Shown here: positions 34,137-42,717 of the stretch, piece after piece | How positions within the stretch are numbered: position 1 is the first letter of the stretch | Layout of the letters: each line of letters starts with the position of its first letter | From: Neobacillus notoginsengisoli | Lineage (GTDB): Bacteria; Bacillota; Bacilli; Bacillales; Cytobacillaceae | Direction: 5' to 3' | Length of the DNA: 64,000 nucleotides | Assembly (NCBI RefSeq): GCF_003515685.1 | Contig: NZ_QWEG01000002.1 | Span: forward strand, 1 to 64,000 | Notes under the pieces: model-generated | Database searches by the model: none | Told to the model about the DNA's origin: nothing | What the model saw: the letters and a program-made list of their open reading frames with translations, nothing else | Made by a program: the position numbers and the translations under genes

Positions 34137-34378
34137 ATTTGATTTCCGCTCCACAAAGGAAAGCTTCTGAGAATAATCATCGCAGGGACAGGCGTTTTTT
34201 GCCTGTCACGAGGCGCGCTTTCCGCGGGCGGTCTGGGAGCCTCCTCGGCGCAAGCGCCTGCGGGGTCTCCCACTGACCTTTTATCCCGCAGGACAAACAG
34301 CATCCTCGAATAAGCTTTGCACGAAGGAAATGCGATAGCATTTTCGAGGAGTCTTCGCGCCTTCCGCTCCAATCAACC
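34137..34378. repeat. Bacillaceae-type intergenic repeat (about 240 bp)
   Basis: The element is bounded by TTTGATTTCCGCTCC on the left and CTTCCGCTCCAATCAA on the right, with internal GC-rich arms (GGCGCGCTTTCCGCGGGCGG; GCGCAAGCGCCTGCGGGGTC). I recognise it as a dispersed repeat found between genes in many Bacillus relatives. A secondary inverted repeat CCTCGAA...TTCGAGG (about 34312-34352) appears inserted in its right arm. Confidence 0.65.
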
Positions 34379-34394
34379 AATAGTAAATAAACAA

Positions 34395-34427
34395 AAAGAT
34401 CCGGCACCAGGTCCGAATCTTTTTTTA
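34395..34427 (-). terminator. Terminator of the ABC1/phasin-like operon
   Basis: The minus strand reads AAAGATTCGGACC, a loop, CCGGATCTTT and a T-tail, just past the ABC1 gene stop. Confidence 0.8.
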
Positions 34428-34443
34428 CATATGGTTTTGCTTT

Positions 34444-36120
34444 TCAAAACCGTCCTGAACGGATAATGGAATAGAGAATCCAGAGGAACATGAGGAAGGC
34501 TACGGCAAAGCCGATTTCCAGTGCATGGATGCTTGTCAGGAACGTGTCTGTTCCAAATGTCGCCCCGATGATTAGCCCAAGGACGACGATGCTGAAAGCA
34601 AGCAATGTCAAACTGAACGAGACCTTGTTTGAAATGCGGTCGATTTTATTAAAGATTGAATCGATTTGTGATAAGCTGATTTTCAGTTTCAAATCGCCTT
34701 CTGCGGCCTGGCCGAGCACTTCATCCACACGGCCTGGAATTTTAGCAACCGTTTCGGTCATTTCCTCCGCATCCTTTAGCAGTCGTTTCCCAATTTTGAT
34801 AGGATCGTACCGCTCAATAACGAGCTCTTCGGCATATGGTTTTGCCAGTTGGAGCAAATTCAATTTAGGGTCAATGCCGGATATGATTCCTTCGACTGTA
34901 ATCAGCGTTTTTCCAAGCATCGTTAACTCAGTCGGCACGATAATCCGGTGCTCCTGAGCGGTTGACAGCAACTCCTGGACAGTATTGCCAAGATCGAGTT
35001 CACCGAACGGAACATGGCTGACCATCTTGCTGATCCGGTCGACATCATCGTAAAATTTATTTTCATTCACATCCGCCGGCACATCTGAGAGCCGGTACAG
35101 CGCTTTTACAATCATATCAGTATCTTCGCGCATCAGTCCTATCATCATCGAAGCCGTTTCATCCCTCATTCTGCTTGACAGTCTGCCAATCTGGCCAAAA
35201 TCTATGAAAGCCAGCTGGCCGGTTTCCGGCATATAAAGGATATTACCAGGATGGGGATCGCCGTGGAAGAAGCCTTTTCGCAATACCTGGGTTACAAAAG
35301 ACTGAACTAGCAGATCTGCGATTTCATGCTTTTTTTCCTGGTCTCCAACTTGTGAAGGCACTTCGGAAATTTTTATTCCATCAATCTTCTCCATCGTCAG
35401 AATATGTGAAGTTGTGAAATCCCAATAAATCTTCGGGAGTTTAATTCTCTCGTTGTTTTCAAATTGGAACGCAATTGTTTCCGTGTTCCGGGCTTCCTCC
35501 AGATAATCCAGTTCTTTTTTAATCGAACTGCCTAGTTCATCGGCTATCTCCGCCACTTTATGCTGCTCAGCCCAGTCATAATTTTGCTCAAGCAGCCTCG
35601 ATAAGTCCATCAAAATCTCTAGGTCTGTATAAATCGTTTTTCTTATTCCCGGCCGCTGGACCTTCACCATTACCTTCTCTCCGGTCCAAAGGACTGCCTC
35701 ATAAACCTGGCCAATTGAAGCAGCCGCGACATAGTCCTCATTAAAAGTATGGAAAATTTCTTCAGGCGGCTTACCCAGCTCTTGCATTATCTTTTCCCTT
35801 ATTTCTTCAAGCGGTACTGCAGGGACATTGTCCTGAAGCCTTTCCAGTTCCTTCATCATATCGAACGGCAGGAAATCACTCCTGATGCTAAGCAACTGTC
35901 CCAGCTTAATAAAGGTTGGGCCAAGTTCCTCAAGAAGCCCCCTAAGCCGGACGCCCATCTCCAGCGTATTTTCCCTCTCAAAATCGGCTTTGATCCTGTC
36001 TTTAAATGAAAGAAGCTCGGTCAGGCCTACCTCTTCCACTAAATAACCGAAGCCATATTTTCCAAGCAGGGAAATGATTTCTTTATATCTGTTCAACCGA
36101 CGCATTTTGTCCGTCAACAT
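34444..36120 (-). CDS. AarF/UbiB (ABC1) atypical kinase-like protein
   Basis: 558 residues. The ABC1 core spans about 50-400 with GVRLRGLLEELGPTFIKLGQ and LLSIRSDFLP at the start, AAASIGQVYEAVLWTGEKVMVKVQRPG (A-rich loop and catalytic Lys), and FFHGDPHPGNILYMPETGQLAFIDFGQIG (catalytic loop and DFG). Two C-terminal helices (about 495-550) anchor it. UbiB-type proteins are ATPases in isoprenoid-lipid metabolism; in Bacillus, without ubiquinone, the substrate is unknown. It follows the phasin-like gene by 14 nt. Confidence 0.92.
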   Translation of the reverse strand: MLTDKMRRLNRYKEIISLLGKYGFGYLVEEVGLTELLSFKDRIKADFERENTLEMGVRLRGLLEELGPTFIKLGQLLSIRSDFLPFDMMKELERLQDNVPAVPLEEIREKIMQELGKPPEEIFHTFNEDYVAAASIGQVYEAVLWTGEKVMVKVQRPGIRKTIYTDLEILMDLSRLLEQNYDWAEQHKVAEIADELGSSIKKELDYLEEARNTETIAFQFENNERIKLPKIYWDFTTSHILTMEKIDGIKISEVPSQVGDQEKKHEIADLLVQSFVTQVLRKGFFHGDPHPGNILYMPETGQLAFIDFGQIGRLSSRMRDETASMMIGLMREDTDMIVKALYRLSDVPADVNENKFYDDVDRISKMVSHVPFGELDLGNTVQELLSTAQEHRIIVPTELTMLGKTLITVEGIISGIDPKLNLLQLAKPYAEELVIERYDPIKIGKRLLKDAEEMTETVAKIPGRVDEVLGQAAEGDLKLKISLSQIDSIFNKIDRISNKVSFSLTLLAFSIVVLGLIIGATFGTDTFLTSIHALEIGFAVAFLMFLWILYSIIRSGRF

Positions 36121-36134
36121 TCCATCACCAACTA

Positions 36135-36671
36135 TTAATCAAGCACATTGTCTGTATTAGGAGGGATTTTTTTGTCCCCTGAATCAGTAAAGTTCCCCGT
36201 GTAGCCGGCTTGCTGCTGCCCGTCCGCATCATCAAGTATAATTTCATCCGCCGCTTGGGACTGGCTGGTTAATGCAGACTCACTGGTACCTGTTCCTGTT
36301 GAGCTCAGGCCTGTTGAAAATTCGGTTTGGTTAGAAGAAGGACCTTTAGCCTTTGAACCCTGATCGGCTCGGTAGCCCGCTAGTTCCTGCTGCAAAAGCA
36401 CGATTTGCGCCTGAAGCGTCTCTAACTCACTTCTTGTTACAAATCCAAGCTCTCTAAGCTGTGCGGTAATCGAGTCGCGGATATCCTTGTTCCAGTTCTC
36501 ACTTTTTTGAGCGCCTTTTTTGACAAGGTCACTGAAAAGGGAATCCGCTTCCTTTTTTGACATCATTCCCTGGTCTGCCATCTTCATAATCGTCTCTTCA
36601 AGCTTTTCCTTGCCTGCCACAGCAGCGCCAAGGCCAAGCAGAATACCTTTGCTGAATAAATCATTGATCAC
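36135..36671 (-). CDS. Phasin-like coiled-coil protein
   Basis: 178 residues from the GTG at 36671 (AGGAGG nine bases upstream; the longer frame lacks an RBS). VINDLFSKGILLGLGAAVAG then KEKLEETIMKMADQGMMSKK and a helical coiled coil (about 55-105) match the phasin/COG3937 pattern. A disordered Ser/Gln/Asp-rich tail follows. In Bacillales these genes often pair with AarF/UbiB genes, as here. Whether it coats granules or partners the kinase is unknown. The 52-bp repeat array lies in its upstream region. Confidence 0.8.
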   Translation of the reverse strand: MINDLFSKGILLGLGAAVAGKEKLEETIMKMADQGMMSKKEADSLFSDLVKKGAQKSENWNKDIRDSITAQLRELGFVTRSELETLQAQIVLLQQELAGYRADQGSKAKGPSSNQTEFSTGLSSTGTGTSESALTSQSQAADEIILDDADGQQQAGYTGNFTDSGDKKIPPNTDNVLD

Positions 36672-36836
36672 TTTTTTCAGCCTCCTCTTGGGTATATCAC
36701 TTCTTAATACCCTCATTTCAGGGATTTTACCCCTTGGAGGCAAAAAAATGGTGAAATTTGCGGGAACTTACTTGAACGAGCACGTATGTGGTTGGGCATC
36801 AGGGATTTCCGGGACAACTTCGAGGAAATAGGCAGG

Positions 36837-37371
36837 ATTGTTGTCACGCATCCATGCTTTGAGTGACAACCAAAACGGTTTTTCACTGATTGTTGTCACG
36901 CATCCGAGATTTGAGTGACAACCAAAACGGTTTTTCACTGATTGTTGTCACGCATCCGAGATTTGAGTGACAACCAAAACGATATTTTACTGATTGTTGT
37001 CACGCATCCGAGATCTGAGTGACAACCAAAACGGTTTTTCACTGATTGTTGTCACGCATCCGAGATTTGAGTGACAACCAAAACGGTTTTTTACTGATTG
37101 TTGTCACGCATCCGAGATTTGAGTGACAACCAAAACGATTTTTTACTGATTGTAGTCACGCATCCATGCTTTATGTGACAACCAAAACGATTTTTTACTG
37201 ATTGTTGTCACGCACCCGAGCTTTGAGTGACAAGCAAAACGGTTTTTCACTGATTGTTGTCACGCATCCATGCTTTGAGTGACAACCAAAACGGTTTTTT
37301 ACTGATTGTTGTCACGCATCCGAGATTTGAGTGACAATGAAAACGGTTTTTTACTGATTGTTGTCACGCAT
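36837..37371. repeat. Tandem array of 52-bp hairpin repeats (10 full units plus a partial)
   Basis: Units begin at 36837, 36889, 36941, 36993, 37045, 37097, 37149, 37201, 37253 and 37305, with a truncated eleventh at 37357. The period is exactly 52 bp with no indels. Each unit contains GTTGTCAC, a 14-15 nt loop (usually GCATCCGAGATTTGA) and GTGACAAC, then CAAAACGGTTTTT-like sequence. Units differ by a few substitutions, and the GCATCCATGCTTTGA loop variant recurs three times. A period not divisible by three rules out coding. It fills the 36672-37459 gap between the phasin-like promoter region and the phosphatase gene end. Confidence 0.97.
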
Positions 37372-37406
37372 AAGGGTACGATCGTGGAATTGAAAACTAT
37401 TCAAAA

Positions 37407-37436
37407 AAGAGCTATCACATTTGACGGCTCCTTTTT
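37407..37436 (-). terminator. Weak terminator after the phosphatase gene
   Basis: The minus strand reads GAGC, a loop, GCTC and TTTTTT. The stem is short, so termination may be leaky into the repeat array. Confidence 0.4.
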
Positions 37437-37459
37437 GGGTGTTCTTCAACAACAAAGCA

Positions 37460-38242
37460 TTACTCCACAAGCATATTTTTTAATTTACTAATGGACTCCT
37501 GTTTAATCCCGCAGCCCTCATGCAAGTAAGCTTCAACACTTCCGTATTCATCAAGGATATAGCCAAACGCATACTCAAGATGCTTTCGGTCAACTGCAAG
37601 CATCGGCTGGATCTTTTCTAGCGGAATTCTATAAAGGCTCATTAGCCTGATGAAGTTTCCTGTTTTCTTCATTTTTGCTCCAACCCGCTCATTTGAGAGG
37701 AGGTACTGCCTTACGATGATTTCTTGCGGCACTCCGGCCAGTAGCTGAAACAAGGCGGATATAAAGCCGGTCCTGTCCTTGCCGCCGGTACAATGAATAA
37801 GCGCCGGCAAATTCTCTGCTTCTGCTGTCAACTCGAACAGTTTCCTGATTTCCCCTGTCCGTTCCTTGACAAGGCATACATAAAAATCTTTGATGATATC
37901 GGCAAAATCAATAGTCTTAGGATTGGTGTTCAAAAATTTCACAAACTCGAAATGAGTGAAATCCTGACTACCATGGTAGATGGGAATATGAACCTCTTTA
38001 AGATTCCAGTGCCCGGGAATCCTGTCTGGGCGTGACTTTTGCTCATTGACTGTTCTTAAGTCGCAAATCAGCTTCAGCCCAAGTGCCTCTAGTTTTGCAA
38101 GATCATGATTGCTTAACCGGGAAAGCTCATCGGACCTATAAAGGAGGCCAGACTTCATTCTCCGCCCATCCTCGGTTGGCAGCCCGCCAATATCCCGGAA
38201 ATTATGTACTTTTTGAAAAACAAGTTCCGCAGTTGTACTCAT
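37460..38242 (-). CDS. Tyrosine-protein phosphatase (DSP-like, Y_phosphatase3)
   Basis: 260 residues. NFRDIGGLPTEDGRRMKSGLLYRSDEL at the N-terminus and the P-loop HCTGGKDRTGF with catalytic Cys151 and Arg157 identify the Y_phosphatase3 group (including LipA/PtpB-like phosphatases). Such enzymes act on phosphotyrosine, phosphoserine or phosphoinositides. Substrate here unknown. No signal peptide. Divergent from the LysE gene. Confidence 0.9.
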   Translation of the reverse strand: MSTTAELVFQKVHNFRDIGGLPTEDGRRMKSGLLYRSDELSRLSNHDLAKLEALGLKLICDLRTVNEQKSRPDRIPGHWNLKEVHIPIYHGSQDFTHFEFVKFLNTNPKTIDFADIIKDFYVCLVKERTGEIRKLFELTAEAENLPALIHCTGGKDRTGFISALFQLLAGVPQEIIVRQYLLSNERVGAKMKKTGNFIRLMSLYRIPLEKIQPMLAVDRKHLEYAFGYILDEYGSVEAYLHEGCGIKQESISKLKNMLVE

Positions 38243-38406
38243 TTTTCGGCTCCTTCCCCTTTTTGACTGTTTGTCAATTAATCTATGGGCTCTTATGATA
38301 CCAGGGTGTTTATTTTGCCGCGTTAAAGTGTTAAAATAATCTAGTACTTTTACTTTTTAGTATAAACTATTTTCCATTTTTTTGTTGTTTTTAAGGAGGA
38401 TGAAAG

Positions 38407-39021
38407 TTGCTGACCTTTATTTTTGTTGTCCTGATCCTGTTTCTAACTCCCGGCCCTGCGGTATTTTTGACCGTATCACAAACATTAAAGGGCGGGATAA
38501 AAGGCGGAATGATTACTGGAGTAGGCATTGCCGTCGGGGACTTAATCCATACGATCGCTGCTGTTGCGGGGCTGTCGGCTATTTTAATGACCTCTTCACT
38601 TGCATTTGAAATTGTTAAATATCTAGGTGCCGCATACTTGGTTTATCTAGGCATCATGTCGTTCATTGAAAGAGCGAAGAATAAGGAGAAACCTAAGAAA
38701 AAGCTTGGTCATTCCAACCCGTCGTTCCGGCAGGCTTTGCTAATTGAACTGCTCAATCCGAAAACGGCCTTGTTCTTCCTTGCTTTCCTGCCTCAGTTCG
38801 TACAGAAGGACGGGCTTCCTGTCACCATCCAGCTGCTGATTCTCGGCTTGACCTTCGTCGTGATGAGCATCCTTTACACAACATCGCTTGTGTTTTTGAC
38901 AAGTTCAATCGGGAGGAGAGTTCTTGCAAAATCAAGGCAGAGCTCAAAATGGATGGGAAAAGCGGTCGGTCTTGTGTATATTGGACTCGGTCTGAGACTT
39001 GCTTTGCAAACACAGGAATAA
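38407..39021 (+). CDS. LysE/RhtB-family amino-acid exporter
   Basis: 204 residues, TTG start at 38407 with AAGGAGGA six bases upstream. Six hydrophobic segments and the family motif LFLTPGPAVFLTVSQTLKGG near the N-terminus (GPAVFLTVSQTLKGG is the conserved loop), with LLNPKTALFFLAFLPQFV at about 115-132. These exporters remove lysine, threonine, homoserine or similar; the substrate is not predictable. Shares a bidirectional terminator with the FNT gene. Confidence 0.9.
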   Translation: MLTFIFVVLILFLTPGPAVFLTVSQTLKGGIKGGMITGVGIAVGDLIHTIAAVAGLSAILMTSSLAFEIVKYLGAAYLVYLGIMSFIERAKNKEKPKKKLGHSNPSFRQALLIELLNPKTALFFLAFLPQFVQKDGLPVTIQLLILGLTFVVMSILYTTSLVFLTSSIGRRVLAKSRQSSKWMGKAVGLVYIGLGLRLALQTQE

Positions 39022-39024
39022 GAC

Positions 39025-39064
39025 GAAAAAATCGCCACCAACAGTTGTTGAGGGCGATTTTTTT
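39025..39064. terminator. Bidirectional terminator between LysE and FNT genes
   Basis: AAAAAATCGCC/GGGCGATTTTTT stem between convergent stops, with T-runs on both strands. Confidence 0.88.
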
Positions 39065-39065
39065 G

Positions 39066-39899
39066 TTAACCTTTACTTCTCTTCAGCATAATGACGGATG
39101 GGGCCGGTTCAAGTTTTGGTTTTTGCTGGAGTTTATTGTAGGCGAACCAGTAGGCCATCGCGACAAAGACGGCGCCGCCGGTCGCATTCCCAAGAAAAAC
39201 GGGAACGAAATTCGCAAAGTATTGGCTCCAAGTAAAATGCCCCTCAAAAATTGCAGCCGGGATGACGAACATATTGGCAACTACGTGCTGAAACCCAATC
39301 GCGACGAATGTCATCGTTGGGAACCAGATACCGGCTATTTTGCCGATAATGTCCTTTGCTCCGTATGAAAGCCAGACCGCCGCGGCGACTAGCCAGTTGC
39401 AGCCGATTCCAGATACAAATGCCTGAAGGAAAGTATCATCAAGTTTATGCTCGGCAATGCTGATGGTTTTCGCGAGATAAATTCCGTCCGCGGTGAGGCC
39501 GGCCACATGCCCGAAAGCATAAGCGACAAAAAGGGCGCCCATAAAATTGGCAACCGTGATGATGGCCCAATTTTGCAAAATGCCACGGAGCGAGACTTTC
39601 CGGGCAAGCCCTGCGAGAGGCACTGCCATCATGTTTCCCGTTAACAGCTCACCGCCGGCAATCAGCGTAAGGATTAACCCGATCGGGAAAACAGTAGCGC
39701 CGAGAATGGAACCAAGCCCTGCTATATCACCTGTTAACGGAGCCGTGATCCGGATTGACAGCAAATAGCCGAGCGCGATGAAAGCGCCCGCCTGAAAGCC
39801 AAGAATGGCCGAGGTCCTAACCGGGAGTGCTGCTTTTTTAGCGCCATTTTCAACTGTTATATTCATAATTTCTTCAGGTTTATTATAGGAAGAAGACAT
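39066..39899 (-). CDS. Formate/nitrite transporter family channel
   Basis: 277 residues with six helices in the aquaporin-like FNT fold. YNKPEEIMNITVENGAKKAA near the start, GAFIALGYLLSIRI, GGELLTGNMMAVPLAGLARK and GIGCNWLVAAAVWLSYGAKD are family signatures. A pore-loop Thr and the central His of FNT channels are expected; GFQHVVANMFVIPAAIF carries the conserved His. It moves formate or nitrite, usually in anaerobic growth. The start is the ATG at 39899 because the conserved KPEEI segment precedes the next ATG. A perfect Fnr-type site lies 27 bp upstream. Confidence 0.92.
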   Translation of the reverse strand: MSSSYNKPEEIMNITVENGAKKAALPVRTSAILGFQAGAFIALGYLLSIRITAPLTGDIAGLGSILGATVFPIGLILTLIAGGELLTGNMMAVPLAGLARKVSLRGILQNWAIITVANFMGALFVAYAFGHVAGLTADGIYLAKTISIAEHKLDDTFLQAFVSGIGCNWLVAAAVWLSYGAKDIIGKIAGIWFPTMTFVAIGFQHVVANMFVIPAAIFEGHFTWSQYFANFVPVFLGNATGGAVFVAMAYWFAYNKLQQKPKLEPAPSVIMLKRSKG

Positions 39900-39925
39900 G
39901 TGTGCTCATCCCTTCTACTTTTGTC

Positions 39926-39941
39926 TGTGACAGACTTCACA
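39926..39941. promoter_or_regulatory. Fnr-type operator upstream of the FNT gene
   Basis: TGTGACAGACTTCACA is a perfect TGTGA-N6-TCACA palindrome, the Bacillus Fnr consensus. It ends 27 bp before the FNT start codon. It predicts oxygen-dependent control. Because it sits close to the start codon, repression is as possible as activation; the promoter hexamers are unclear. Confidence 0.78.
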
Positions 39942-40207
39942 AACTATGTTACCTACATTGTACACTATTTTTCATGCCGGACGTTGTGAACAATTTTCAT
40001 CAATTTGTGAATGGAAGAGGCAATTTGCATTATTAGATAGGGATGAATAGTAATTTTGTGCAAAAGGATCTAGCTGCTTAAGAATAATAGTACTTTTTTG
40101 CAAAAAGGCTAGTAAATTTGAGGAGTGTAAAAGATCAAATACTAGTAATGATGCGGTTTTCTGTAGTCAAGTTAGGCTAGTTATTTTTACAAAAACCAAA
40201 GTCTTAT

Positions 40208-40332
40208 AGTGAAAATTCACTAGACTGCCCTCTATACCCAACAGTAATAATTCACTAGTCGCATCCTTACAGGATAACTATTAACCGCCTAACAATAAAC
40301 AGGCTATCTACTATAGTAATAATTAACTAGTC
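40208..40332. repeat. Three CTAG-containing 18-bp repeats
   Basis: AGTGAAAATTCACTAGAC (40208-40225), AGTAATAATTCACTAGTC (40243-40260) and AGTAATAATTAACTAGTC (40315-40332) are spaced 35 and 72 bp apart. The surrounding AT-rich gap (39942-40374) carries seven CTAG tetramers in about 260 bp and a TTTTGCAAAA copy. No gene is visible there. Confidence 0.75.
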
Positions 40333-40374
40333 AACCCCAGCAAAAAACGGAAAGCCGTGGAACATAATCCCCGG

Positions 40375-41067
40375 CTACTCCAGCAAACCATATTTTCGTT
40401 TAAATCTCGCGAGGCTTTTGAGCCAGCTTCCACTGAACACAAGCAGAAAGAAGACGTTCGAGGCGGCGTGCAGGAAATCGAACAGAGAGCTAGCGGCAAA
40501 ATACGTTCCAAGCGTGGCAAGGCTGACTTCGCCTCCGGTTTGGATGAACGCGAGATAGCCCCATAAATTCATTATCCAGCCAAAAAGGAAGCCCCAGCAA
40601 AAGCCGAACGCAATCTTGCCCCACATCGTTTTCATGAGTCCTGTTTTGCTCATCAGGCCGGCAGTCAAACCGACCAGCCCCCAGGCCGCCATCTGCCACG
40701 GCGTCCACGGGCCTTGGCCAAGAATCATATTTGAGGCTAGAGCGGCAACCGCTCCTACCAAAAAGCCACTCTCCGCTCCAAAGACAATGCCTGCCATGAT
40801 AATGACAAAGGTTGTCGGCTGGACTCCCGGAATGCTTGCAAACGGAATTCTCCCGACGGCCGCAATCGAAGCGAGGACGGCGAGCAGGACCAGTTCCCGC
40901 GGCTCCACCTTCCGTTTCTCAAAGCGGACAAGTAAATACAGAAAGGCTAAACCGCCAAAGCCTAAGCTCACCCACATAAAGCTGTCCGCATTGATTGCCG
41001 TATAGAGAAGGAGGCCGATGATCGCGGCAGGCAGTACAATCATAGCGATTATTTTTTTCATATGCAT
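40375..41067 (-). CDS. ECF transporter S component (cobalamin predicted from operon)
   Basis: 230 residues. Two N-terminal helices plus the six-helix S-component fold (about 55-220), with PRELVLLAVLASIAAVGRIPFASIPGVQPTTFVIIMAGIVFG typical of ECF substrate-binding subunits. GPWTPWQMAAWGLVGLTAGL resembles the CbrT/CblT-type S proteins. It is the last gene of an operon opened by a cobalamin riboswitch, so B12 or a precursor is the likely cargo. AGGAGGA precedes the ATG. Confidence 0.85.
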   Translation of the reverse strand: MHMKKIIAMIVLPAAIIGLLLYTAINADSFMWVSLGFGGLAFLYLLVRFEKRKVEPRELVLLAVLASIAAVGRIPFASIPGVQPTTFVIIMAGIVFGAESGFLVGAVAALASNMILGQGPWTPWQMAAWGLVGLTAGLMSKTGLMKTMWGKIAFGFCWGFLFGWIMNLWGYLAFIQTGGEVSLATLGTYFAASSLFDFLHAASNVFFLLVFSGSWLKSLARFKRKYGLLE

Positions 41068-41091
41068 GCCCCGGTCTCCTCCGTTCTTCCA

Positions 41092-42717
41092 CTAAAATTT
41101 ATTTGATATCGCTGTTTTGCCCAAGTTTCTGTACAGGCGCTGCAGGATGGGTGTATAAAAAAAGTTCCCGTTAAAAAAGCTGTCCGGACTGCCCTCGGAG
41201 GTGATGTTCCCTTGGAAGAGCATCCCGCATCGGTCTGCATACTTTGCCGCAAATTCAATATCATGGGTGGAAATCAGAATGGCTGCACCATTGCCCTTCC
41301 ATTCGCGCAAAATTGCAGCGAGGTTCTCTTTGGACACCGGGTCAAGTCCCTTTGTCGGCTCATCAAGCAGAAGGATGTCCGGTTTCTTGAGAAGCAGGCA
41401 TACAAACGCGGCTTTCTGGAGCTCACCGCCGCTCAAATCATAAGGATGCTGATCCAAGAGCCTATCAATCCCGAACTCCTCAGCTAGCCTGTCCGCTTCT
41501 GACATCTTCGTACCCCAAGCGCGGCAGGCGGCTTCCATTTCTCCCCTCACAGTGTCATGGAGGAAAAACAACTTAGGATTTTGCGGCAGATAGGCAATTC
41601 GCGCGGCTACTTCTGTTGTTTTCCATTTCTTTAAAGGCTTCTCATTCAGCATGATGTTTCCCGCTTCCGGCTTCAAGACGCCGCACAGCAGTTTCAGCAA
41701 TGTCGATTTTCCTGATCCATTCCCGCCAAGCAAGGCGTAGAGTTCCCCGCTTCCAAGCGAAAAGTGAAGATCCTCAATGACTGTCCCGTTTTTTCTATCG
41801 TATCGGAAGCTCGCGTTTTTTGCGGTAAGGATGGTATTTCTTCCGATTGCTGCTGAATTGGTTCGTATTCTCGTTTCATCGGGATACAATTCCGGCCATT
41901 CTTGTTCATTTTTTTGTAAAATCGCCCCTAGCATGCCCCGCCCCTCCTTGATTGAAAGAGGCAATCGGGAAGTGGCTTCAGAAGAATTCTTTTGCAAAAA
42001 AAGAGCCGGAATGTCCGGGACAAAAGCTCTTGAACCTGTTTTCCAAAGTTCCTTCATCACCTCGCGGGGCGGATCGTCATAAATAATTCGCCCATTTTCC
42101 ATCATCACTACCTGATCTGCGAGCGTGATTATTTCTTCCAACCTGTGCTCGGCAAGGACGATGGTCATCCCGAATTCTTCATTCAGCCGCTTTAGCATAT
42201 CGAGCAGTTCCCTCGTGCTGACAGGGTCTAGCTGGGAAGCGGGCTCGTCCAGCAGGAGAACATCCGGCTGCATTAACAGGACGGAGGCAAGGTTCATTTG
42301 CTGCTTCTTGCCGCCAGAAAGTTCATGCATTTTCTTGTGCAAAATTGGTTCCGCGCCAAAAAAGCTGACGATTTCCGCTACTCGGCTTCTCATTTCACTT
42401 GTCGCTAGCCCGCGGTTCTCGAGGCCGAAGACCATCTCGTGGAGCGGGTCGTCCGCAACAATTTGGTTTTCTGGGTCCTGAAAGACAAAGCCCATTTCAG
42501 ATGAGGTTGTACCTGAGATGTCAATTGTGCCTTCCAACCTGCCATGCGGCCTGATTTCCTCCTTTAGCAGCCGAAGAAGCGTGCTTTTGCCAGAACCGGA
42601 AGAACCTAACAGAACAACGAACTGCCCCCGTTCGATAGAGAGGTTGACGGATGAAAGCGCCGGTGCCGGAGCATCTGGATAGGTGAAGGTTACGTTTTTC
42701 AGTTCGATTTGCGCCAT
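41092..42717 (-). CDS. ECF transporter fused double ATPase (EcfA-EcfA')
   Basis: 541 residues joining two ABC ATPases. The first (about 1-230) has GSSGSGKSTLLRLL, LSGGKKQQMNLASVL and LLLDEPASQLDP. The second (about 305-530) has GGNGSGKSTLLKLL, LSGGELQKAAFVCLL and LLLDEPTKGLDP. Both Walker and signature motifs look intact. The linker is Ser/Glu-rich. The gene ends shortly before the S component and starts inside the ecfT gene end. Energises the uptake complex. Confidence 0.92.
   Translation of the reverse strand: MAQIELKNVTFTYPDAPAPALSSVNLSIERGQFVVLLGSSGSGKSTLLRLLKEEIRPHGRLEGTIDISGTTSSEMGFVFQDPENQIVADDPLHEMVFGLENRGLATSEMRSRVAEIVSFFGAEPILHKKMHELSGGKKQQMNLASVLLMQPDVLLLDEPASQLDPVSTRELLDMLKRLNEEFGMTIVLAEHRLEEIITLADQVVMMENGRIIYDDPPREVMKELWKTGSRAFVPDIPALFLQKNSSEATSRLPLSIKEGRGMLGAILQKNEQEWPELYPDETRIRTNSAAIGRNTILTAKNASFRYDRKNGTVIEDLHFSLGSGELYALLGGNGSGKSTLLKLLCGVLKPEAGNIMLNEKPLKKWKTTEVAARIAYLPQNPKLFFLHDTVRGEMEAACRAWGTKMSEADRLAEEFGIDRLLDQHPYDLSGGELQKAAFVCLLLKKPDILLLDEPTKGLDPVSKENLAAILREWKGNGAAILISTHDIEFAAKYADRCGMLFQGNITSEGSPDSFFNGNFFYTPILQRLYRNLGKTAISNKF

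Noticed and set aside
36837-37371. CRISPR array
   Set aside because: The whole 52-bp unit is repeated without unique spacers, no cas genes are nearby, and the palindromic arms plus linker are conserved together. It is a tandem satellite.
39866-39899. Later FNT start at 39866 with a TATAAT just upstream
   Set aside because: The KPEEI segment conserved in FNT proteins lies before 39866, so the earlier ATG is the real start and the TATAAT is coding sequence.
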